Shown: positions 1 to 5,908, counted from the first letter of the stretch. The stretch: 13,296 bases of DNA from an uncultured Lachnospiraceae bacterium (GCA_934351925.1 CAKRJT010000048.1:1-13296); one strand, 5' to 3'. Notes: generated by a model not told the origin, from the sequence alone. Numbers and translations: made by a program.

Positions 1-7
1 TACATAC

Positions 8-75
8 ACAAGACGACTTTTCTGGCAAAGACCTGCCAAATTTTGCATTTTGCCAGAAAAGTCGTCTTGTTTTTT
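8..75 (+). repeat. 20-bp perfect inverted repeat with T-tract (terminator and/or double regulatory box)
   Basis: Positions 8-27 and 51-70 are perfect reverse complements (20 bp), separated by 23 bases. The right arm runs into a T run (70-75), so on the + strand this fits an intrinsic terminator for a gene to the left of the window. Each arm also contains the 14-mer TTGCCAGAAAAGTC (50-63 on +; 28-15 on -), which occurs again upstream of the regulator promoter (2274-2261, -). The structure may therefore also be a two-site operator. The inverted repeat is seen directly; both functions are inferred. Confidence 0.75.
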
Positions 76-95
76 CTTTACAGGTGTTGGATAAT
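67..95 (+). promoter_or_regulatory. Predicted promoter of the small secreted-peptide gene
   Basis: A -35-like TTGTTT (67-72) and a -10-like GATAAT (90-95) are separated by 17 bases, placing the start of transcription near 102 and the ribosome binding site at 125-129. The -35 is weak, as expected for an activator-dependent promoter. The 14-mer TTGCCAGAAAAGTC (50-63) ends 3 bases upstream of it. The inferred promoter overlaps the 3' arm of the long inverted repeat. Confidence 0.4.
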
Positions 96-137
96 AAATG
101 CAACATATAAAAAAAAAAACACACGGAGGTATTTTCC

Positions 138-299
138 ATGAAAAAGCTCAAAAAAGCACTTGCACTTACATCTGTCATCACGGCACTCACCATCACTTGC
201 ACCTCATCCTGTTTCTTATGTATACTCGACAATTTATTCAACTACAACCAGCAGGTTGATGTATTAAATGACTTACATGACACAGAACACAAAGAATAA
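138..299 (+). CDS. Small secreted-peptide precursor (53 aa), candidate signalling peptide
   Basis: An ATG at 138 follows GGAGG (125-129) with 8-base spacing, and the frame runs 53 codons to TAA. The product begins MKKLKKALALTSVITAL, a positively charged start followed by a hydrophobic stretch (about residues 7-31) typical of a secretion signal or single membrane segment. There are cysteines at residues 21, 25 and 28. A polar, acidic tail (about residues 36-53) ends in HDTEHKE. No clear lipobox is visible. The gene converges with the tandem-HTH regulator, with stop codons 4 bp apart, and shares a promoter box with it. That layout fits a pheromone precursor read by a cytoplasmic HTH/TPR receptor of the Rgg/PlcR (RRNPP) type. 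No family is recognised, and the signalling role is inferred from context only. It could instead be an unrelated small membrane peptide. Confidence 0.6.
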   Translation: MKKLKKALALTSVITALTITCTSSCFLCILDNLFNYNQQVDVLNDLHDTEHKE

Positions 300-303
300 C
301 ATT

Positions 304-2130
304 CTATTCTTTTAATTTTCTAGAATATAATTGTTTGTAGTTATCCTTTTTACAAAATGAGCTTATATAATATGCAAATAATACATATTCGCGGTAATCA
401 TTATCTTTTTCCGCACAATCGCCTCTCATCTTCATATTCCATGCCATATTGTAAAAATTAGCATCCACCAAATTTAATCTGCCTTTTATAAGGCAGTTTT
501 TTATTAGTTCACGGCTCAATCTGTCTGACGTATCATAATCACCCTCGTTTCCGCACCAGCTCGCTATATTGCTCATAAATACATCATACATCCATTCATG
601 GTTTATGTCACTGTAATTTTTGTATACATATTCTATAAACTCTATTTTCTTGCTGTCAAAATCACTGCTTCCACAGGAAAATATTGAATTGATGCACATG
701 CTTTCTTCCTGAGTCATGAACAACTCATCGCCATACACTATTTTCTCGTACGGTATTGTACACTCGAGTGCCTGTATAATATCTTCTATATGCTGTTGTT
801 TATCTATTAACCCGAGGTCATATTCAATGCAGCTCTCCGTCCTGATTATGTACTGCCTGTTGACAGGAATGTCCAAATCTATCATCCCTTTAAGATTTGT
901 AAGAAGAACCAATGCCTTATCATATTCCAGTCCGTTGCAGTTTGCTTTTAATTTCCTGATAGTGTCCTTCGCCTCAACTTTATCCGTCACAATCTCGAGC
1001 CTGCTGTATTCGGCGGACATATTAAGTCGTTTAAACAGCTCCTTGATTGTCGTGGCATGCGGGTTAGCCCTCCCGCTCTCAATCTTTGCAAGCGTCCTTT
1101 CTATCATATACCCATCGGCAAGCTGCCTCACAGTCAACCCCAGTGTCCTTCTTCTCTTATATATCACATCCGCCGTGCAGTACACACCATATTCCTTATA
1201 GATATATGTATCATCCTGCATTTTGACGGAAATCCCTGCCAGCCTTCCCGCTTCCTTAAAAGCCCGCATAAAGCCTTGATTTCCTTCGGCTTGTTCCCTC
1301 GTGACACCGTTCTCCGAATTTTCACCGTCATTTTTCAGGAAATACGAATAGATATTTTTTAGAAGTCTTGAAAGCTCCCATAGATAGTATGTTTTCTTTG
1401 CCTCACCCAAAATATCCTTTGCCCCGCTGCAAAGCTCAAGCATCCTAACGTATGACTGCCTGTCCGGTTCATTCTGCTCCATGAAAATTTCACGGCAGAT
1501 ATTAACAACCGCTTTCGGATAAATCATCGCCTTGCTGAACACATCAAAATAAGGTTTTTCAATGTATTCCACAACCTGCTCATAAATCTGCATCCGCTCC
1601 GGCTTGCGGTTGTAACAAGCATCATCCATAATAAACAATAACTCCTGAACGGACAGAACCTTTGATGAAATCATGTCGCATGAGCACTTCACCGTACATT
1701 CGAGTGCGTCAGCAAAAATCTTCCCGAGCCTTCTGTTATATCCTTTTCTCTTTTTTATCTGTGCGTATGCGAATATGCAAAACTGCATTTTCAAATTACC
1801 GTTGCAGTATTTATCATAGCTTTCGCTGTACGTCTTAATCTTTTGGTATGCCTCTTTCAAGTTCCCATTTGATATATTATTAAGGATTTCCATCCTGATT
1901 TTCCACTGTCCGTATTCTTTTATATTTATATAATTTTCATAATCATACCCATCAATGCCAATCCGTCCAAGCATCCTGTCCCTTGTGAGCTTATCCGCAT
2001 ATCTTTTACCATGTTCGATTCTGTTGAGGTTGCTTGAATCACAGATTCCTTCCGAAAGTTGTTCCAGACTTAAATGGTTTGACATTCTCGTTTTACTTAT
2101 GTATTTCCCAAATTCATACATGTCACACAC
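304..2130 (-). CDS. Large tandem-HTH (XRE-type) transcriptional regulator, RRNPP-like
   Basis: The protein has 608 residues. An N-terminal XRE-like helix-turn-helix lies at about residues 8-62 (SLEQLSEGIC...SNLNRIEHGKR), and a second, more canonical one at about 318-373 (LTVRQLADG...ERTLAKIESGR). Each is followed by a long helical region resembling TPR-like repeats (about 70-290 and 380-600). The chain therefore looks like a duplicated HTH-plus-helical-repeat unit, roughly twice the length of a standard Rgg or PlcR regulator. There is no signal peptide, so it should be cytoplasmic. The start is GTG at 2130, 10 bases after AGGAGGT (2141-2147); an ATG at 2121 is possible but is spaced 19 bases away. 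A promoter at 2230-2258 is preceded by the 14-mer box shared with the peptide gene. Regulator is a firm call; peptide-binding function is inferred. Confidence 0.8.
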   Translation of the reverse strand: MCDMYEFGKYISKTRMSNHLSLEQLSEGICDSSNLNRIEHGKRYADKLTRDRMLGRIGIDGYDYENYINIKEYGQWKIRMEILNNISNGNLKEAYQKIKTYSESYDKYCNGNLKMQFCIFAYAQIKKRKGYNRRLGKIFADALECTVKCSCDMISSKVLSVQELLFIMDDACYNRKPERMQIYEQVVEYIEKPYFDVFSKAMIYPKAVVNICREIFMEQNEPDRQSYVRMLELCSGAKDILGEAKKTYYLWELSRLLKNIYSYFLKNDGENSENGVTREQAEGNQGFMRAFKEAGRLAGISVKMQDDTYIYKEYGVYCTADVIYKRRRTLGLTVRQLADGYMIERTLAKIESGRANPHATTIKELFKRLNMSAEYSRLEIVTDKVEAKDTIRKLKANCNGLEYDKALVLLTNLKGMIDLDIPVNRQYIIRTESCIEYDLGLIDKQQHIEDIIQALECTIPYEKIVYGDELFMTQEESMCINSIFSCGSSDFDSKKIEFIEYVYKNYSDINHEWMYDVFMSNIASWCGNEGDYDTSDRLSRELIKNCLIKGRLNLVDANFYNMAWNMKMRGDCAEKDNDYREYVLFAYYISSFCKKDNYKQLYSRKLKE

Positions 2131-2155
2131 CGTGAGTAAAACCTCCTGTTATGTA

Positions 2156-2185
2156 AAATAAAGCCATCATGCGATGGCTTTATTT
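2156..2185 (-). terminator. Hairpin in the regulator leader (terminator or attenuator)
   Basis: Arms 2156-2168 and 2173-2185 are perfectly complementary (13 bp) with a 4-base loop. Read on the - strand the stem ends in TTTATTTTA; on the + strand a T run follows at 2190-2194. It lies between the predicted regulator promoter and its ribosome binding site (2141-2147). It may end transcription arriving from the upstream small ORF, or attenuate the regulator's own transcript. Confidence 0.55.
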
Positions 2186-2229
2186 CACCTTTTTGATAAT
2201 TTCTTATGTTTAATTTTTACTGCATAACA

Positions 2230-2258
2230 AGCATATCACGGTATCGCGACATATTCAA
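2230..2258 (-). promoter_or_regulatory. Predicted promoter of the tandem-HTH regulator
   Basis: On the - strand, TTGAAT (2258-2253), a 17-base spacer and TATGCT (2235-2230) form a promoter, with TG one base before the -10 (extended -10). Transcription would start near 2223, giving a leader of about 93 bases. The 14-mer TTGCCAGAAAAGTC (2274-2261) lies 2 bases upstream of the -35, as it does upstream of the peptide gene. Confidence 0.5.
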
Positions 2259-2260
2259 CT

Positions 2261-2274
2261 GACTTTTCTGGCAA
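2261..2274 (-). promoter_or_regulatory. Shared 14-base box upstream of the regulator promoter
   Basis: TTGCCAGAAAAGTC on the - strand is identical to + strand 50-63 and to the - strand at 28-15. All copies lie next to a TTG-starting -35-like hexamer. It is a candidate binding site for the adjacent regulator. The identity is seen directly; the role is inferred. Confidence 0.5.
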
Positions 2275-2339
2275 TTTCTCTATTCTTCCAACATAAATGT
2301 CATTCTGTCCTGCAGCATCTTAGCCGTCTGCTCCGCTGT

Positions 2340-2555
2340 CTAGATTCCGTCTAAGAACGCCTCAATCTCCTCGTCAGACCTCTCATCGGCAGGCGAGAAA
2401 GCATTGCCAATTATTCCGATATTCTCAAATATACACCGCACCTTCACCGCAAGATGAATAATCTGCCTGTTCTTCCAATACACCGACTGTGACACGCTGC
2501 ACAGCATTACAAGCACAACCATAACAATAAATAACATACTCCTTCTGTGCTTCAT
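2340..2555 (-). CDS. Small membrane-anchored protein (71 aa), possibly a remnant of a solute-binding protein
   Basis: An ATG at 2555 follows AGGAGG (2568-2563) with 7-base spacing. Residues 1-4 are basic (MKHRR), and residues 6-25 form one hydrophobic segment, a signal anchor or signal peptide. The remaining 45 residues end in SDEEIEAFLDGI before TAG (2342-2340). The same frame stays open for 19 more codons to a second TAG (2282-2280) and encodes TAEQTAKMLQDRMTFMLEE. Together, FLDG-x-x-TAEQTAK..QDR resembles the C-terminal end of family 1 extracellular sugar-binding proteins of Firmicutes. The gene may therefore be an internally deleted, amber-interrupted relic. It could instead be a genuine small membrane protein, since its start signals are intact. 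It lies just after the hipA terminator and upstream of the regulator. No function is assigned. Confidence 0.45.
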   Translation of the reverse strand: MKHRRSMLFIVMVVLVMLCSVSQSVYWKNRQIIHLAVKVRCIFENIGIIGNAFSPADERSDEEIEAFLDGI

Positions 2556-2576
2556 CCCATAACCTCCTCATATAAA

Positions 2577-2622
2577 AAAAAGAGTAACTGTATTACAATA
2601 ATAGCATACAGTTACTCTTTTT
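2577..2622 (-). terminator. Terminator after hipA-like gene
   Basis: Arms 2577-2592 and 2607-2622 are perfectly complementary (16 bp) with a 14-base loop. On the - strand the stem runs into eight T residues. It begins 3 bases after the hipA-like stop codon (2626-2628) and should end the hipBA transcript. Confidence 0.85.
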
Positions 2623-2625
2623 ATA

Positions 2626-3774
2626 TTACATGCGTGTAACATCCGGGAAATAATGTCCCAAGTATTCATTCACACATTCTCTTATATCCTCCGCTACCGC
2701 CCTCGCAGCTTTTATATCAAGTCCCGCCTTTTTTGCAACCTCGAGTAAATCATTTATTTCTGGGTTGACTCCGTTTCCATTTATGGTTGTCGCATGCTCC
2801 CCGTTCAATGAACTGCTGTAGGTGAGGTCATACGCTGGAGACAGAACCCATCTATTTTCATCCTCAAGATATATATAGCTAAAGTTTTTAGAGTGGTCAT
2901 CACGGTTGTGTGCAAAGACATTAAAGCACATGAGTCTGTACAGTTTCTCACACTCTGTGATATCTTTTGTGAGCATCATGGTTAACCGCATAAGCAATTC
3001 ATAATCCAGATTTGGGATTCTGTGAGAAGTTTCGAGCAGTCCCGATACCGACACCATGTGTCTGCGTATCATGCCTCCATCGTCTCTTCTTACCCTGTCA
3101 AAGCGCTTTGTTCCAAAATAGCCGATGCATCTTTGAGATTCAAACAGCTTCACGTCCTCCATATCAATCCCGCATTTCTTTGCACATAGAGCGTAGTCAT
3201 ATTCCTGCATGCCAATATCCTTTGAATCATACGATGACGGAAATTTAATTATCCAATCATCACCATCTATTTTGGTGAGTATCTTTGGTAGTGCTCCTCC
3301 CGACGAGCCTCCCAGTGAAAATAAAGTGTCAAGCTGCTCGGAAAACTCTGTCTGCAGTACCTTTTCGCACTCCGCAGCAATCTCATCAAGTGACATGTAA
3401 TTATCGCTCTCCTCCAATGTTATGACATGTCTGTAACTGAGAGCTCCCATGCCTGTTTCCCCGACGATTGCAAGTCTGTCAAGATTTCCCATTTCCATAG
3501 GATTAATTCCGTTCCTTCTCATCAGCCTGTCAACAAGCAGGCGTCCCCATCCATCCGGCAGGCTGTCAGCAAAGACTCCGTATATTCCCTCAAACGGTTC
3601 AATCTTTGGCAAAAACACCTTCTTTTCGAGAGGCAGAGAAAAAGGATTAATCTAGAATCCATCTGCCAGCCAGTCCGTTCCATACTCGAACGCCGCAAGC
3701 CTGTTCTGATAAAGAGCCATCGTCCCGACAAGCCTGTCATGGTAAAATACCTCAAGCTTCTTAATCCTGTGCAT
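2626..3774 (-). pseudogene. HipA-like serine/threonine kinase toxin, interrupted by in-frame TAG
   Basis: The full frame begins with ATG at 3774, overlaps the end of the hipB-like gene by 14 bp, and would encode 382 residues. Codons 1-40 match the HipA N-terminal domain (KKLEVFYHDRLVGTMALY... FEYGTDWLADGF). Codon 41 is TAG (3654-3652), where relatives usually continue GFSISPFSLPL; here it reads INPFSLPLEKKV. After that the kinase is complete: VFADSLPDGWGR, the glycine-rich loop GGSSGGALPK (about 155-164), the lysine in WIIKFP (about 177), GTKRFDR, the catalytic loop NRDDHSKNF (about 290-298) and the metal-binding SPAYDLT (about 312-318). Intact HipA proteins phosphorylate translation factors such as GltX and cause growth arrest. 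A 330-residue frame could start at GTG 3618, but no good ribosome binding site precedes it. A TCG-to-TAG change is the simplest origin. The gene is probably inactive. Confidence 0.85.
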
Positions 3775-4039
3775 TTATAACCTCCTCTATCGAATTAAAC
3801 GGAACATCCGCAAATAAACCATCCAATTCGTTTTCAAGTCCAAGTGCCATCGCCAGCTTAGTTAGCGATATTAAGGAAATTTCCCCCGTCTGCTCAAATC
3901 TTTTGAGTGAACCTAAGCTCACTCCCGACCTTTTCGCAAGCTCCTTCTGTGATATTTTTCTTCTTTTTCTTATTCCCGCCATCCGCTTAGCTATATCCGA
4001 GTTAATTTCCGACGCGGATTTTAAAAATATGTTAATCAT
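3761..4039 (-). CDS. HipB-like XRE-family antitoxin/regulator
   Basis: The product is a 92-residue protein with one XRE helix-turn-helix at about residues 15-72 (KISQKELAKRSGVSLGSLKRFEQTG, then SLTKLAMALG). ATG 4039 is preferred because AGAGGAG (4054-4048) lies 8 bases upstream; a GTG at 4048 overlaps that site. It overlaps the hipA-like start by 14 bp, indicating translational coupling in a two-gene operon. HipB proteins bind and neutralise HipA and repress their own promoter. Two near-identical palindromes lie just upstream (4055-4068, 4095-4108). With the toxin interrupted, this gene may now act only as a repressor. The HTH is certain; the antitoxin role comes from the neighbouring gene. 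Confidence 0.85.
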   Translation of the reverse strand: MINIFLKSASEINSDIAKRMAGIRKRRKISQKELAKRSGVSLGSLKRFEQTGEISLISLTKLAMALGLENELDGLFADVPFNSIEEVINAQD

Positions 4040-4054
4040 GGTACACACTCCTCT

Positions 4055-4068
4055 GCTAATATATTAGC
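4055..4068. promoter_or_regulatory. Operator-like palindrome 1 upstream of hipB-like gene
   Basis: GCTAATATATTAGC is a perfect 14-bp palindrome just upstream of the hipB ribosome binding site. It is repeated with one mismatch 40 bp further upstream. Paired palindromes are typical for HipB-type autorepression. Binding is inferred. Confidence 0.6.
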
Positions 4069-4094
4069 CCAAATCCGCCAAAATGCAATTTTTA

Positions 4095-4108
4095 GATAAT
4101 ATATTAGC
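4095..4108. promoter_or_regulatory. Operator-like palindrome 2 upstream of hipB-like gene
   Basis: GATAATATATTAGC differs from palindrome 1 by one base, and the identity continues into CCCAA. The centres are 40 bp apart, about four helical turns, so both sites would face the same side of the DNA. On the - strand the site contains TATTAT (4101-4096), a possible -10 element. Confidence 0.55.
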
Positions 4109-4167
4109 CCAACATATTTTACATTTTTTTATGCAATATGTAATAAAAATGAATTTTCCTATCACAT

Positions 4168-4204
4168 AAAAAAAGGCTGATTTTATTCTTCATAAAAATC
4201 AGCC
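4168..4204 (-). terminator. Terminator after trmD
   Basis: Arms 4204-4195 and 4184-4175 (GGCTGATTTT pairing with AAAATCAGCC, 10 bp) enclose a 10-base loop. The - strand stem is followed by seven T residues (4174-4168). It lies 28 bases after the trmD stop and closes the core operon. Confidence 0.85.
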
Positions 4205-4231
4205 GAAATATACATATTCTATTCTTACGCT

Positions 4232-4975
4232 TTAATTGTCCGTTCCCTTTTTAAGCTCTTCTAAGTACGCCTTCTCCTTCTTAGAGAGCACTGCGCCCTC
4301 GAGCAGGTCAGGTCTTGCATTGAAGGTCCTTAAAATTGACTGCTGTCTGCGCCACTCGTCCACCTTGCCGTGATGTCCCGACAAAAGAACCTCAGGCACC
4401 TGCTTTCCCATGAAATCGACAGGTCTGGTGTACTGAGGATACTCAAGCAGATTATCGTGGAATGTCTCGAACTCGGCGGACACGTCATTGTTGAGCACAC
4501 CCGGCACATTTCTTGAAATGGAATCAATCATAACCATCGCCGGAAGCTCCCCTCCGGTGAGGACATAGTCACCGATAGAGACATTGTCCGTCACTATCAT
4601 TTCGAGCACTCGCTCGTCAATTCCCTCGTAATGTCCGCACAGAAATATGAGATTGTCCTCACGGGCAAGCTCCCTGCTCATCTCATGGTCAAACCTTCTG
4701 CCCTGAGGAGTCATGTAGAGAACCCTCACGCTGCCCTGCATATCCTTTCGCACATGCTCATAAGCCTTGTAGACGGGCTCGGGCTGCATCACCATTCCCG
4801 CGCCGCCCCCGTAAGGGTAATCGTCCACCTTCATATGCTTGTTCGTAGAGAAATCCCTTATGTCGGTGGCACCAATCTTTATTATGTTGTTCTCGACAGC
4901 CCTCCCAATAATGCTCGTGCTGAGCCCGTTAAGCACCATCTCGGGAAAGAGCGTAAGCACATGAAAATTAATCAT
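4232..4975 (-). CDS. trmD: tRNA (guanine-N1-)-methyltransferase TrmD
   Basis: The 247-residue protein is full length for TrmD, the SPOUT-class enzyme that uses S-adenosylmethionine to methylate N1 of G37 in tRNAs reading CNN codons and so prevents +1 frameshifting. Visible hallmarks are MINFHVLTLFPEM at the start, DDYPYGGGAGMVM (51-63), GHYEGIDERV (114-123), the knotted cofactor-binding segment SIGDYVLTGGELPAM (133-147), YPQYTRP (179-185) and LLSGHHGKVDEWR. The ATG at 4975 overlaps the rimM stop (ATGA overlap), so the two are translationally coupled. A strong terminator follows. rplS, often the next gene, is not present. Confidence 0.97.
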   Translation of the reverse strand: MINFHVLTLFPEMVLNGLSTSIIGRAVENNIIKIGATDIRDFSTNKHMKVDDYPYGGGAGMVMQPEPVYKAYEHVRKDMQGSVRVLYMTPQGRRFDHEMSRELAREDNLIFLCGHYEGIDERVLEMIVTDNVSIGDYVLTGGELPAMVMIDSISRNVPGVLNNDVSAEFETFHDNLLEYPQYTRPVDFMGKQVPEVLLSGHHGKVDEWRRQQSILRTFNARPDLLEGAVLSKKEKAYLEELKKGTDN

Positions 4976-5484
4976 AAGTCAAGCAACCCGTCCATGACAT
5001 GCACCGTCATGGTATTTTCCTCTATATTGACATTGAGCACGCAGTCCGCGATGGCAGGAAGCAGAATCTCCTTGCCCTCCTTGGTCTTGACGGTATATAC
5101 ATCATTGGCACCCGTCTGGATGACATCGGTGAGCTCTCCAAGCTCCTCGCCCTCGTCGGTCATGACCGTAAGACCAATCATATCGCACACAAAGTACTCA
5201 TCCTCTTCAAGTTCAACGGCATTCTCCCTCGTAACCCAGAGAGAACAGCCTCTGTATTTTTCTACATCATTGATATTATCAATACCCTTAAATTTAAGGA
5301 TAACCATATTCTTAAAATACTTCACACCCGCTACCGTGAGATTAAGCTTCTCCCTCCCGGTATCCAATATAACGTCTTTCAAATAATCGAATCTGTTCAC
5401 ATCATCCGTTGTCGGGAACACCTTAACCTCACCGGCAATTCCATGTGTGGACGATATGACACCAACCTGCAATAAATCCTGCAT
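4972..5484 (-). CDS. rimM: Ribosome maturation factor RimM
   Basis: The 170-residue protein has an N-terminal RimM beta-barrel (about residues 1-85; LQVGVISSTHGIAGEVKVFP is the signature start) and a C-terminal PRC-barrel (about 90-168; DEYFVCDMIGLTV... GANDVYTVKTKEGKEILLPA). RimM binds S19 and helps mature the 30S head. ATG 5484 is chosen because GGAGG (5494-5490) sits 5 bases upstream; an in-frame TTG at 5496 would place the start on the far side of that site. It overlaps trmD by 4 bases. It is separated from khpA by about 195 bases holding a terminator, so it probably has its own promoter as well. Confidence 0.95.
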   Translation of the reverse strand: MQDLLQVGVISSTHGIAGEVKVFPTTDDVNRFDYLKDVILDTGREKLNLTVAGVKYFKNMVILKFKGIDNINDVEKYRGCSLWVTRENAVELEEDEYFVCDMIGLTVMTDEGEELGELTDVIQTGANDVYTVKTKEGKEILLPAIADCVLNVNIEENTMTVHVMDGLLDL

Positions 5485-5563
5485 GTAAACCTCCAAATAT
5501 AACTAACAACTGTCCTATAAAGCTTCTATGACAACAATAATTTTTCACTCATGCCGCAATACA

Positions 5564-5593
5564 ACAATATTTTCATTAATAAAAATATTTCAA
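5564..5593 (-). promoter_or_regulatory. Possible promoter for rimM-trmD
   Basis: On the - strand, TTGAAA (5593-5588), an 18-base spacer and TATTGT (5569-5564) lie in an AT-rich stretch between the khpA terminator and rimM. The -35 matches 5 of 6 consensus bases and the -10 matches 4 of 6. AT-rich sequence makes chance matches common, so this is tentative. Confidence 0.3.
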
Positions 5594-5633
5594 TTGGCAA
5601 CAACTATATTATTGAACAATACATTTCCTCACA

Positions 5634-5661
5634 AAAAGAATATGCCGGGCATAACCCGGCA
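5634..5661 (-). terminator. Terminator after khpA
   Basis: TGCCGGG (5643-5649) pairs with CCCGGCA (5655-5661), a GC-rich 7-bp stem with a 5-base loop. On the - strand it is followed by TATTCTTTTT. It sits about 20 bases after the khpA stop and splits the operon before rimM. Confidence 0.7.
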
Positions 5662-5680
5662 CCAAAAAGGCATTATTAAA

Positions 5681-5908
5681 TTACATTATGTCAACAATAA
5701 CCTTCTTATCTTCCTTTGTCGCCGCTGCTTTAACAACTGCGCGGATTGACTTAGCAATTCGGCCCTGTTTGCCGATAACCTTGCCAGTGTCAGATGGGGC
5801 AACTTTTAACTCGAGGACGATGGCTTTTTCCTTAACGGTCTCAGTCACAACGACCTCGTCAGGATTGTCTACAAGTGCTTTCGCAATTACTTCAACCAAT
5901 TCCTTCAT
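5681..5908 (-). CDS. khpA: KhpA (YlqC-type) KH-domain RNA-binding protein
   Basis: The 75-residue protein is a single KH domain with the RNA-contacting GxxG loop GKQG (46-49) in DTGKVIGKQGRIAKSIR. KhpA pairs with KhpB/Jag in Gram-positive bacteria and binds RNAs affecting cell division and elongation. Its place directly after rpsP is conserved. ATG 5908 follows a GGAGG site within about 13 bases. The gene is 17 bases from rpsP, so they are co-transcribed, and a GC-rich hairpin follows. Confidence 0.93.
   Translation of the reverse strand: MKELVEVIAKALVDNPDEVVVTETVKEKAIVLELKVAPSDTGKVIGKQGRIAKSIRAVVKAAATKEDKKVIVDIM

Noticed and set aside
3522..3755. 77-codon - strand frame over the start of hipA
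   Set aside because: The true hipA N-terminus is encoded in a different frame through this stretch, with recognisable motifs. This frame is a by-product.
2280..3774. Genome-wide amber (TAG) recoding
   Set aside because: ylxM and the tandem-HTH regulator end in TAG with no coding-like extension, so TAG works as a normal stop. Two interrupted genes in an accessory region are better explained by decay.
4631..5386. 251-codon + strand frame opposite trmD and rimM
   Set aside because: It is antisense to two certain genes, low-complexity and serine-rich, and spans their junction: a shadow frame.
5484..5496. TTG start for rimM giving four extra residues
   Set aside because: The Shine-Dalgarno GGAGG overlaps that codon, so ATG 5484 is the natural start.
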